A stretch of 28,703 nt of DNA from Haplomitrium mnioides (lineage: Eukaryota > Marchantiophyta > Haplomitriopsida > Calobryales). The notes beneath the pieces were generated by a model. That model did not search any database. It worked only from the letters and a program-made list of their open reading frames with translations, and was not told the DNA's origin. Position 1 is the first letter of the stretch; every line of letters starts with the position of its first letter. The DNA lies in contig JBNGIS010017106.1 of the NCBI GenBank assembly GCA_049999725.1, positions 36,329 through 65,031 on the forward strand, written 5' to 3'. A program made the position numbers and the translations under genes. Below are positions 9,785 to 20,180 of the stretch, piece by piece.

Positions 9785-10913
9785 TTAGATTATCGTGCGT
9801 TTCGCCACTTGAGGAGGCCCTAACTCGACGACACTTGGGGGTTGCTCATCATGACTGCCCCCAACTGGGTACACCAATGTCAACTCCCCTCTTAGCTCGG
9901 GTTTGGGGCTTGACCGACATTGGTCTTTTGGAGGATCCTCCTCTTGGAGGTGATGAGGTCCAGTTGCACCCTCCCCTCCTTGCTCTAGTTGGGACCTCCC
10001 TTTGGTCCCCTAACATGTGCGTGGATTTCTCCTCTTCTGGTTCTGACTCTTCTGCCTCAGCCCAAACAATACAAGGAGTAAGATTCTGCACTGCTACCAA
10101 GGAGGCTCCCGCCTCTTTGAGCTCATTTGGATTGCCTAGCAATTGCTGCTCTGGGACATGCTTCAAGTTCGCTTCGTCTGCCCTCTCCTCGTGAGTCATC
10201 TCTGAGGCACCGAGCAATTCTCCCTTTGCCTCTGGTTGTGTCGAGTGGAACCACGTGGGGTCTTTTGCCTCGTATTCAGAATCACTCATGGGTGACCACA
10301 CTTGATTCGTAGATTTCTTAGCCTTTCGCCCCTTCTTGCACTTGCCCCTCTGGTGAGACTTGGATCTTGCTTTGGCCACTATTTGATAACAATCCTTTGA
10401 GACAGAGGTTTCCCCCTCTATCCGGACTGCTTCTTCCTCTCCATACTGGGAATGTATCGCAATTGGATACTCATACTTCTGCCCCCGTGGTTCCGGGCAG
10501 TTGGAAGAAACATGTCCTAGCAAACCAAAATTTCAGCATACCATAACGATCATTTTCGGGGGTCTTTTTGCGATCCATCCATCTTATTGTTCAGCTTGGA
10601 AGGTACATGTCCTTTTATCTAGATTTGGCTTGATGCTCACAAGAAGGGCCTACATACCTCTATCTTTGAGCTCAATTTTGCTAAATGAGCTCCCCTTCCC
10701 TTGGCAACCCTCTTGATCTTTCACTCCTTTCTCTACTTCTTCCTTTTTGAAGATCTCTGATCATCAGAGGTGCTGCTCTCGGAGTCACAGTCACTCTCCA
10801 AGGTAGATGTAGAGCTCTCCTCTGTTTCCTTATTGGTGCTTGAACTATCAAAAGAGTATTCCGACACATACTTAGCCCGTCTTCTCCTTCACGGACGGTT
10901 ATGGCTCATTGCC
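9785..10913 (-). pseudogene. Gag remnant of element A (zinc knuckle and basic linker)
   Basis: Read on the minus strand, a degenerate CCHC knuckle lies at about 10550-10500 (C..F....GHVSSNC; the second Cys is replaced by Phe), followed in frame by a long open stretch to 9849. That stretch includes DCYQIVAKARSKSHQR and a lysine/arginine-rich run, then an acidic tail (EESEPEEE). It aligns by eye with the post-knuckle part of element B (DCYRVVTRSRAKSKKK), so it is nucleocapsid-side gag of a related element. Upstream in element sense (10913-10740) there is a Ser/Glu/Asp-rich linker (ESSTSTLESDCDSESSTSDD) broken by stops. Only about 100 bp separate this from the LTR, so the matrix/capsid part is deleted. 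Gag normally packages the RNA; this copy cannot form a capsid. Confidence 0.75.
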
Positions 10914-10992
10914 TCAATTGAGGGAAAAACTTTACTCCTTCGAAAGATGATAACTTGGCCTCAAGTTTGTCTCAGGTTCTTTCAAACCTTTT

Positions 10993-11010
10993 GCCCTCCT
11001 TCTAGCGCCA
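10993..11010 (-). promoter_or_regulatory. Primer-binding-site-like sequence of element A
   Basis: Eight bases inside the 5' LTR end the minus strand reads TGGCGCTAGAAGGAGGGC. Plant LTR elements have a site beginning TGG, complementary to a tRNA 3' end, at this position. The first six bases fit tRNAs ending in GCGCCA; beyond that I cannot name the tRNA. Confidence 0.5.
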
Positions 11011-11018
11011 AAAATTTA

Positions 11019-14000
11019 TGTCACTCCCCTTCTTCTAGCCTTAACCTTCACATGCGCCACTTGGAAGGCAGGGGAGGACAAAAATAGGGGAATAAGGTTC
11101 TTTTGTGAGATGGCCCCTATCCAGTTATCACTTTGAGATTTTAAGGAATCTTTCTTTACCTTGAAAGCCTTTTCCTCACCTCAACACTCACATGAGCAGC
11201 ATGACTGCTCATTCACCCACAATGTCAGAATACACATGCACACAAACCTAAGTATCTCTCTGGTAATCTTCAATGTAATTCAAGGGTCCCAAATCTGGGC
11301 CCAGCCACCTTGTGTACACTTCAGGAGCAAAATGTAATAACTTGTGTGTCACAAAACAATGATAAGTGACTGGACTCCCCCTCACAGGGTTGTCCCAAGG
11401 TCTGAACAAATAGAATTCCTGCATACTTCTAGTCTTAAATGTTTCGTACACAATAAAGCAGAATTCAAGAGCATAATGCAATGACCCTATAGTCACAAGA
11501 CTATGTCAAGGGACTTTACTCCCCCTTTACAAGGCTGTCATACGGTCTAAACAACAGGTACCTCTATGATCCTAGTTCTAATTGTTTCTAATACAATATA
11601 ACATAATTCAAATCTAACTAACACACTCATACACAAGGACAAACATACACACTCATTGCACTTCACCAGAATCAGAGGCCTTGCAGGACTACCAAGATTG
11701 ACCTCTCCAGCAGACTCCTCCTTCCCTCCTCAACCCACCACCTCAATCTTACTTTCCTCTCCCACGTACACACCCTTCTTCCAGATAGTTTTTCAACTTC
11801 CCTCGCGAGAAGCCCTGGATTTACTTCCTCAGGCTCGGAAGAGGATTTCTTTCACTTCCACCTCTGGAAGACATTCCTCTCGACTGTTGTTAGCTCACTC
11901 CACTTTTGAGCCTTGAACAGATCTTCTCCACAGTGCACAAGCACTAATGCAACTACCCTCTTCTTAGCTCCACTTGAAAGTTTACACCATGGCGCACTCC
12001 GAGCACTTCTGGGTTTGATGTTCCTACACAAGGGATGTAGAGACGACTCCAAGATCCCACTTGGTAGCCTCTCTTGAATTCTCAACAGAACCAGTCCCCT
12101 TCAATTTCCCATATCGATCCACCTGCGCTACTGGTCCACCCCCAATGATGAGTTCACTTAGATCGCCCAAGCCTCTAGAGCTCCCCGCCCAGCAATTCTC
12201 GACGCCACTCTAGTCCACCTCCACCCATGCTAGCCACCAACGCGAGTACAGTCGCTTCACATAAATCTAACTGAAATCCCTTTTTGCCTTACCTCGTTGC
12301 GTCTTTCTGTCCCGAGATTGCTTGCACGTCTCTAGCTTGCTTGCACACCAACCCAATCAAATTCGAAGCCCGTCAATGTATACCCCTCAAGCTTCCACCC
12401 ATGTGAATCCTTCTCGTTTGAAAAGGCAGTTATTCCCATTAGGCTTGGACCCGGACGTGGCACACCTATCTCGTCTATTCATAGAATGCTTCCAAGTACA
12501 ACGGTCATACAGGGCCAAGTCCGAGGAATCTCGCGGACTAAGATTCTGAAGATTCCATAGGAACCGAGTCCGAAGGATCTCACAGAACAAGGTCCGAAGG
12601 AATCTCACGGATCCGAGTCTGCAGAACCTAGCGGAACCCAGAGCCCGCCGTTGACTTTTCCTCTATTGTTGTCATCCGACTCCGCATTCAACCTCAAAGT
12701 TGGATTGGCGCATTGACCTTGTTTCGTAGTTGACCACAGATCCCAATCCAAAGAATCCAATGGATAAGGAAGTCCGAAGGATCCCTCTGACTCCTCCAAA
12801 GTGCCACATATCCGAGGTTGACTTCCTTCCGTGGCCGCCGTCCGACGCTATTTTCAACAAGGAAGGTGGACCGTAGCGCTGACCTTTATCTGTGGTTCAG
12901 TTCTCTCTGACCCGAAGCTTCCATCGGGCTATGCTGAAGTGCCACTTATCCAAAGCAGCGCCGTCTGATGCCGTTTTCAATAAGGAAGGTGGATTGCCGC
13001 ACTGACCTTCATGTGTGGTTGACTTTTCTCTAACCCGAAGGATCCAATGGGCTCTGTTGAAGTGTCACGTATTCGAAGCAGTGTTATCCGACGTCATTTT
13101 CAACAGGGGAGGTGGACCGCCGCGCTGACCTGGTTTCGAAGAATCCAACGAGCTCGTCCGAAGTGCCATGTGTCTGCCAAATCTCCCAAACACCTGTGAG
13201 GATGCCACGTTTCCGAGGGAGCGCCGTCCGACGCCATTTTCAACGGGGAAGCTTGATCGTCGTGCTAACCTTAGGTTCCAAAGAAGACCGCGGACTCCCC
13301 TACGCTGGCCACGTTTCGGCAAAGCCCCGTAGGCCTCCTGCGCATGCCATGTCTCCGCTGAAGCCCTCAGACACTCTTGAGGACGCCACGTTTCAGAAAA
13401 GACCCGCGTACACCCTGGGCTCGCCACATCTCCACTAAGGTACGTGGACACCTTGCGCCCGCCACATCTTCGCTGAATCTCTTTGGACACTCTTGAGGAC
13501 GCCATGTTTCTGTTGAATCTCGCGGAGCCCTCCAAAGATGCCACGTTTTTGCAAAGGCCCGCGGACATTGAAGGGAGGGGTCATGGACCTCAGTAGAACC
13601 CAATTAACGCCTGAGGGATCGGAGCGTCCCCCGATCCTTGGCCTAGTCGCTGCTCACGAAGGCCATGGCCCCTCCTTTCTCTTCGCGATTCCTGCTTCTG
13701 GTGCCTGGAATTTGAAGGCTTGCCTTGCGGCCTTTCTTTGTCTGCAGTTCCCCTCACCCGTTAGCGCTCCTCAATCTCTGCCCCACAGCTTCGATCCTTC
13801 TCCTCTGGCCCCTGCTTCTTCCCGCTAGGGCCTCGATTACTACCTCTTGATAATACTTAGGCTATCCTCCGCTTTGGTCGAATTTTAGTAGTGCTCCCCC
13901 CCCCGACTTGCTGGCTACCATAGCTCCCTGCTCTCCGTCCAAAATGATCCTGTTCTACTCCTGAGATCCGCCCATACTCACCTATTGGAGTCGATTCGCC

Positions 14001-14098
14001 ACTTCCTAGGCACTTTAGCACTTACAAGAGAGAGATTGTTCCAAGGTCACCTCCGATTTTATGAATTCTTCCTTAGTGCCCCATGTCACTAGCTGACA
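11019..14098 (-). repeat. 5' LTR of element A
   Basis: In element sense it runs from 14098 (TGTCAGCTAGTGACATG) to 11019 (GGAGTGACA). It is collinear with the 3' LTR: 38-bp block at 13570-13310, about 123-bp units at 13300-12678, TATACATT-like site near 12382-12376, and the 144-bp duplication near 11370-11610. A run of nine C at 13896-13904 is longer than in the partner LTR. Confidence 0.88.
12678..13570. repeat. U3 tandem array and 38-bp block (5' LTR of element A)
   Basis: Anchor words lie near 12678, 12844, 12967, 13090 and 13230 (spacings 166, 123, 123, 140), the same series as in the partner LTR. The 38-bp block follows from about 13310 to 13570. The open frames through it on both strands are by-products of the repeat. 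Confidence 0.88.
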
Positions 14099-14103
14099 CC
14101 AGA
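14099..14103. repeat. Right target-site duplication of element A (CCAGA)
   Basis: The five bases after the LTR read CCAGA, against CCATA on the left side of the element. Confidence 0.6.
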
Positions 14104-14897
14104 CGAGCCCGGCAATCGACGATAGGTCTGATTGCCAATGGTAGACCCCGATGATCAATTGTAACTTGGTGGTCAACCCCGATAGTTGACTTCTGTCGAT
14201 GGGGCATCACCCGATGACGTTTTCCAGGGGGAGTTGGACTGTTGTGCCCATCGAAAAAGTGCAAATATGGTGCAATCAACTTTGATACTTTGACCAAACC
14301 CAATGAAACTAATAAAACCCAGATAGAAAAATGAATGCGAAAGAATGAATCTACGAGACTCTGATCAGACCCGTTAGCACCCAATGAAATAGAGCATCTT
14401 GTGACCCATCTTTTGTTGTTGCTGCCTTTGATGGTCATTGCATTCTTCATTCTCCTCTATTTCCTTTGACTACGATTGTGCTGAGAGCGCCTTCCCTCCT
14501 TCTCACCATTGAGTCCTACCACTACTCTGAGTAGTCAAGAATAAAAAACATAGCTTGCCGCCTTGCCTTTAGCTCTTCTTATGTTGTTGAGTCTTTGATT
14601 CTATCCCATTCTTCTGATCTTTGCCTTCTGGCTCTCAATCTTCTTCTTCTTAGATTGCTCCATCCATAGTTTCCTTGGAGAGTCTCCTTGGAGAGTGTCC
14701 CGTCCTTCTCTCATCTCAATTCTGATTTCTTTGTTTCAATGCCTTGTTGGATGTGTTAATAAAGATCTCCTCTAGATTGCATGTACTCGATACTTCAATG
14801 TCTCTAGAATATCTTTATGCTCTGAAATAGAGAAACGCTCCGATGATGTTTCCAAATTCTCCAAATTTCCATTAGTGCCTCAAATCACTTGCTGATA
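14104..14897 (-). mobile_element. Divergent LTR, right part (LTR start side)
   Basis: It ends at 14897 with an LTR start in minus sense: TATCAGCAAGTG..TTGAGGCACTAA, related to TGTCAGCTAGTGACATGGGGCACTAA of element A. A polypurine tract lies just outside it at 14910-14898. One relative of the tandem unit is visible at about 14200-14240 ('cccgatgacgttttcc', 'gggggagttggactg'). Since its other side is the element-A insertion site, I infer that this and 4521-6082 were one LTR before element A inserted. Confidence 0.65.
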
Positions 14898-14910
14898 TAA
14901 CTCCCCTTCT
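14898..14910 (-). promoter_or_regulatory. Polypurine tract of the older related element
   Basis: The minus strand reads AGAAGGGGAGTTA immediately before the LTR start at 14897, matching the tract of element A in sequence and place. Confidence 0.7.
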
Positions 14911-15052
14911 AATTGCGAACTGACCCCGCAAGCACCCTCTCCTCTCACCATCCTTTGTCTCAGTGTCTATGGTCTCTCCTTTAGAGCAACAACATATTCA
15001 CATATACACATCTAGCTCATTGCTCTATACACACCTCAACACTTCTTTCGAG

Positions 15053-15293
15053 TCATCGTCGGTTTTCGTCATCTTCCTCCCTTACTATGTACCTCTTCAG
15101 GAAATCGTAGTGGATCTGATTCATGATCTTATCACCCTCCAAGGTTTCCAATTCTGTGGACCCCTTTTGATGTAGTCTAGTGAGAACAAAAGGTCCCATC
15201 CACCTTGTGGGTAGCTTTCCCGGAAAATGCACAAATCTGTTGTTGTATAGTAGCACCAGATCTCCTTCATGAACATCCAAAAGCTTTAGACTT
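15053..15293 (-). pseudogene. Ty3/gypsy integrase C-terminal fragment
   Basis: The minus strand is open from the edge at 15293 to a stop near 15053. It contains GDLVLLYNNRFVHFPGKL, then TRWMGPFVL and ELETLEGDKI, with HYDFLKRY close to the end. This is the integrase C-terminal domain with the RWMGPF word that corresponds to the GPY/F motif. Element B carries a close relative (GDLVLLYDSKVVHFPEKL, TRWMGPFML, HYDRLKKY). The catalytic core and everything before it is absent because an LTR-end fragment begins at 15294. Downstream in element sense come about 150 bp of non-coding sequence, a polypurine tract and the LTR start at 14897, the normal order at the end of a Ty3/gypsy element. Non-functional as it stands. 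Confidence 0.85.
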
Positions 15294-15350
15294 GTCAGCC
15301 AGTGACTTGAGGCACTAGAGAGAAATTTGGAGAATTATGAAGCATCATTG
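15294..15350 (+). repeat. LTR start fragment in reverse orientation
   Basis: On the plus strand this reads TGTCAGCCAGTGACTTGAGG and on through 'cactagagagaaatttggag', matching the minus-strand LTR start at 14897 and below. It interrupts the integrase fragment and is itself cut off after about 55 bp. Confidence 0.7.
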
Positions 15351-15600
15351 TTATCCTTAAGACCATAACCCCCAAAGGTGCCACTTTGGAAGGAAGGGGC
15401 GACATATCAGGCTTCAGGTTCTTTGGTGAGATGGCCCCGCATCATTGCTATCCCCCTCCTTCAGGCCTTGACCCCCAAAGGTGCCACTTTGGAAGGAAGG
15501 GGTGACATATTGGGCTTCAGGTTCTTTGGTGAGATGGCCCCACATCAAAGTTATCCCTTTCAGGTCTTAAAGAATCTCAACTTCACCTTGTAGACCTACC
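15350..15600 (-). repeat. 103-bp tandem duplication of an LTR 3' end
   Basis: 'acccccaaaggtgccacttt', 'ggaaggaaggggtgacat' and 'ttctttggtgagatggcccc' occur twice, 103 bp apart (15368 and 15471). Both copies resemble the 3'-end part of the family-A LTR at 6088-6170 ('cttcaggtcttaacc', 'tgtgagatggcccc'), in the same orientation as element A. Confidence 0.75.
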
Positions 15601-16850
15601 CGACTATCAACAATCACTTCAAAGACCAATCTTGCTTATTTACACACATCCGAAGTACATCTAATTTACGATCCAAAGTATATTTTAGAGATCCAATAAT
15701 GGACCAAGACACCTTGCTTACAAAATGGACTCAAGGTTCAACATGCGAAATACAAAGAGGCATGGCCTACAGTTCTTTCTCCCCCTAAGTGGTGCCTTCT
15801 TGGTGTTGCGCCCCTCCCTCCTTCCTTAACACCCAATTGATGCGATTTCAGAGGAAAGGGGGGACAAAGAACAACCAGACTCTTTAATGAGACGGCTCTA
15901 GAACCTTCGTTAGTAAATTCAAGTCTTAACAATCCCAAACTTCTCACCTTGGATTTCCACACTACTCTCAACCTCCCTAACCACAAGTCAGGTCTCCATT
16001 CGTTTCCACCACGCACAGAGCAACCACAACTCAATTGACTTCGAGGTACACACCAATACTATGCTTGATGTAAATCTGGTTGCAGATATTCAATGTCACC
16101 TCTTATGAACAAGGGTGTATACAATTATTACACATGAATGAACTTGCAACATTCTCCTACAGGCTGCGTCCTAACACAACCAAGGCTAATCACTCCTCCA
16201 ATCACTAAGCTGTCAACAGAGCCAACTACTCCAGCACCTTAACAAAGAAGAGCTATCTGATTTAATCTTTCAATAGAATAGAAATTACAACCCAAGTGTG
16301 GAACCCATCCTATTAGCCTTCCTATACACATGCAGAACTATCTCTCTCTCTTCTTAACTCTCCTAACATCACTCCCCCCACTAGTATGCATCGAATTATC
16401 ACCAACACTTCAGCCTAACCAGAATTGTAAGTAAGGTAGCCCTTGTTTTCACCCAAGTCAACACGAATTCTCCCTTGTGATCTAACTCAGCCTTCTCAAC
16501 CCAATCCCCTGCACGTTGAAGTTCCAGACAGAGGTTCAGAATCTATGTTCCGAATATGAGTCTTGACTCTGCAAACACAACAACACTAGAAACATTATTC
16601 TCTTTGCCACTCTCTCCCCACTCACACACCATGTCCAGATAGTTTTCTAACTTTCGTCGATATGTCGTAGCACAGTAGTGGCACTCCAACCCTGAAAAGA
16701 ACAACCCGAGATCGAACCACGCAAGATCTACATAGAAATCTGCTCTTAATTCACTTTTACCAACTTCATGATTCTTTAAAGAGTTCTGAATTTGCACTCT
16801 ATCAGTTCAGAGACAAACCTCTCTCCACTCTAGGATTGACAACCTTTCTT
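15601..16850 (-). mobile_element. Degenerate LTR-derived sequence
   Basis: 15790-15960 again shows an LTR-3'-end-like series ('cctccttccttaacaccc', 'gggacaaagaacaa', 'gagacggctc', 'agtcttaacaatcc'). 16200-16240 resembles 4755-4790 ('gccaactactccagcacc'), and 16600-16660 resembles 6820-6870 ('ctctccc.actcacacacc', 'agatagttttctaacttt'). The order is that of the LTR, but decay is advanced. No coding region. Confidence 0.5.
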
Positions 16851-19370
16851 CACAAAACCAAACACATAAACTACTACTACTACTTAGTATAATAGAACAA
16901 AAGCCAAGAATTACTCAAACTGCATAACTGACACTTCTAAGATAAGAAAGCTGCTATACAGGCTGATTTTAAATAGAAGCTAAATCAGAGAAATTCCCAA
17001 GCAACCAGTTACCCAACTTGCTTGAAACTCTCAAACCAACACTCTAGTGCCTACCTTCATTACAACACCTCACTTCCCTCAAACTAGATATTCAGGCCAC
17101 TCCAACCCAATATATCCCAGAGCTTGATGTTGAGAACTCAGCTATGGAACGACCCTCCTGATCTCACATCCACTTGTTGTTCCTCCAACCACCCACTACT
17201 CTGTTTGCTTGTGAAATGCCCACCTAGTCCCTAGGCACACACAAATCTGAGCACTCCTTGCTCTACTACAACCCACCAACCAGCATCTGTTGACTGATTG
17301 ACTACAAAAGGTTCAATCCTTAATAATTTAACAATCTAACACACATACAAAAATCTTGAGTAGAACAGAACTCAAATCAGATTTGTTGCCACCAAACACC
17401 CCACAGATCACAACGTGGAACCAGAATCTAAACCCACCAGCAAAAGACACTCAAGCACCCCCTTACATGCTCTCCCCTAATGCAACTTGACTGATTTCTT
17501 CAATTGGAACCTGCAGAACATTTACCACAAGGACTTGATCTCAATTCATTGTTCCACACATACTGCTCTTTCCAATTTCTGCAATTTTTCCAAGAGCAAA
17601 GGAAAAACCTCATAGACAAACAACAATTGATCTTGATTCCTTGAAGCACAAAATTGTACAATGAGACTAACCAACAAAATAGGAACTCGCCAACTGGCTT
17701 GTACCTCATGTCTTGCTCAACTGACAATAACAGTCATCCTAATTCCAATTCAAACTAACTTGCTTCTCTACACGCTAACTTCTTTACACTAAGTTTACAA
17801 TAAGAACTAACAACTCACACGCCATTCTTAAACTAAATAACACTCTTTCACTACCTTACACGGACTTCGCTCACCATAAGAATAAATTACTAATGATTGT
17901 TCTTATACTAATTTTTGAACTTTCACTAACTCTTCTGTTTCCTCTCCCTTCAATTCGAACTTTTCAAATTCCTCCAAATAATCGTTTCGCCCTTTTGAAC
18001 TTTCGAACTTTTGATTCAACTTCCACACCAAAACCACAATAAATCACTGATTCACCATTTAACTTCTCTTCTCACGCACATTTTCTTTTCATGCAAAACA
18101 CCAATAAGTCGTTGTTTCAACAATCATCCTTCTATCGATCTCCTTGGAAAGTAACCTTCCTAATCGGTGCTCCCCACTTTGTTATCCCAATCGGAACCAA
18201 ATAAACCGAGGACTCCACTTCGGATCCCCACTTGAACACTCAACGTAAACCCTCTTAACCGGGGTGTCCCACATTGGAAAACAAATCGGAACCCCCTTAA
18301 CTAGGGTTCCTCACATGGGAAGGCAACTTTCCGAAGCCTTCTTCGGACCACGGACTCCTCACGGAACTTCCTTCCGCTCGCTTCCAATTCTTACTTATTC
18401 CTTTAAAATTTTCAATTCCTTCTGATTACAGCACAAATTCTGTTGGCCGATCACTCCCTCGCAGCCGATCGATCATCGCTCAACATTTTCCACAATATTT
18501 CTTGCATCGAGCTCTTACGCACGACCATTCTTCCCCTCAATCCGTTGATTTCAATAATTTCGAATTCTTCATTCAAATCAAGTCGCCCTTCATTCTTCGT
18601 CATTCGTAATTCCAGCACAACATTCAATTTCGTAGCACAATTGGACATTTGAATTTCCAGCACAACCTTATTCAATTTGTCAGAGCATCTATTCATTTCC
18701 CTTTCATCAATTTCTGCAACACCGAGGTTTAATCAATTCTCCTCAGCGCAACATTCACTTGATTCCTTCCGAATCCATTCCTTCACTTGAATCAGTCGCA
18801 GACCAATATTCAATTTCCATTCTTTGATTCAGCCAAATTTGCTTCCACAGGAAAGGAAGTCTTCACAACATGTCGATCGATCCTCCTTTTCCTTCATTCT
18901 TCAATTCCAATTTCTTCAATTTCAAATCCTTCACAACCTCTTTCAAATCAATTTCGCCAATAGGGAAGCCTTTTCAGCATCTCCTTTCAAATGAATCGAA
19001 GCCTTCACTGAATTCACGGAGCTTGCAGAGATCGGATCGCAACATTCCTCTTCATTTATCCATTCGTATACAGATCCCATCATCATTCGAATCATTCATA
19101 TTTTATCAACGCAACATGCAATTCGACACAGCCTCGCAAAAAAAAAAAGTCTTTCCTTCAATTTGATCTCCTCAATCAGACGGATCACAGGGAAGGAATC
19201 TTCCTGCAGATCAATCCTCCCTTCAAAGATTGATCTCCACTTTTCTTCCTCATCTTCGGATTACCATTTCACTCCAAACACTCGTTGCTCTTGCTCACGA
19301 ACACTTTGTAATAGATGGCCTTCTCTAGTCACCTCGAGATATCTTATAAGCCTTCTGTCATAAGTTAGAA
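16851..19370. other. Unassigned A/C- then T/C-rich stretch
   Basis: No gene, LTR or RNA gene recognised. Between 18161 and 18340 a loose motif 'taaccgggg(t/g)..cccac' recurs three times (spacings 95 and 42). From about 18400 to 19160 the plus strand is T/C-rich with frequent 'caacattcaatttc'-like words, which keeps a few short frames open without looking coding. A run of 12 A lies at 19138-19149. Confidence 0.4.
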
Positions 19371-20180
19371 GTGTTAGAATTTCATCTTATAGCATATTAG
19401 AAATCAACTGATGTTAGGATCATTCTTATGATCAATCCTTCTTACAACATCAAGACTAATAGCTCATAGATGCATGCAATCAACTGATACAGCTTTGGAA
19501 AGTGATTCTGAGTATATTCACTTGAGATAGAAAAACTGGTCGAGGTACACCAGGAATGCAGCCAGCATTAATAAGAAAGGAAATGTCCTTTCCCATGCAA
19601 GGGCTGCAACCTTTGGGAACTAATGCAACTCTTGGAATGCTCATAATATCCAGTTGCACTTCAGTTATATCCTAACTGGATATATCTTGACCAGGAAAGA
19701 TTGGACACTACAATAGCTAGGTGTGAACATGGCTATTTCCAATAAGAAGCACTATATAAGCATTTGACACTAATTAACTTTCGAAAGGCAGCCCCACAGG
19801 GGTGTAAGGCCACCGCTTATCACTCTGCCTCTGGACGGACCTAGTTCAAGGCACAAAAGGGCAACCTGTCCTCCGATGCACTTCACCTGGCTCATGGGCA
19901 AGCTTTCCATCAACACTAGAATAGTAGTAGATAGGGGCTAGCCTTGGACTTACCCCCAAAAAAAAATATATTTTTTCTTCCTTCCACTAAAAAGGACATC
20001 AACTTCTTCATCACTTAGCCCTCTCTCCTTGGCCAATGATATCAAAAATGTTTCTCTAATCCTTACATCTTACAATTATACATTTATTAATCCAAAACTT
20101 GAAGCTTTACCATTTCCTTCTTACTCTACTGCATCGAAAAGAACTTGTTCGTGCTACTTTTGATTCTCTATCAGCAACCG
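19371..20180. other. Unassigned stretch with a possible short retroposon end
   Basis: 19770-19985 has a sharper composition than its surroundings: a GC-rich segment with a B-box-like 'agttcaaggc' near 19850, then an A-rich tail (nine A from 19968). This recalls a tRNA-derived SINE, but I see no clear A-box and no flanking target-site duplication. The rest shows nothing recognisable. Confidence 0.25.

Larger units (their letters stand above)
6083..14098 (-). mobile_element. Element A: non-autonomous Ty3/gypsy-like LTR element
   Basis: Two collinear direct repeats of about 3.1 kb (6083-9192 and 11019-14098) flank a 1.8 kb interior. The outer ends read TGTCAC...GCTGACA, that is TGTCA/TGACA inverted ends on either strand. 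Minus-strand sense follows from the polypurine tract next to the left LTR (9205-9193), the primer-site-like sequence next to the right LTR (11010-10993) and the gag remnant read on that strand. Flanks CCATA/CCAGA support one insertion. In stretches compared by eye the LTRs differ at very roughly one site in ten, so the insertion is old. The interior has no recognisable protease, RT or integrase. This is the architecture of a large-LTR non-autonomous derivative (LARD-like) that still carries part of gag. Confidence 0.88.

Noticed and set aside
9757-10194. 145-codon plus-strand frame
   Set aside because: It is antisense to the gag remnant, whose minus-strand reading shows real homology to element B.
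11248-11496. 82-codon minus-strand frame with TRWLGPDLG, recalling integrase TRWMGPF
   Set aside because: It lies inside the LTR, is matched by broken sequence in the partner LTR, and the rest of the integrase C-terminal domain is not there.
18443-19363. Series of short frames that could be a host gene with introns
   Set aside because: T/C-rich low-complexity sequence with no domain, no convincing splice pattern and no codon-level structure visible.
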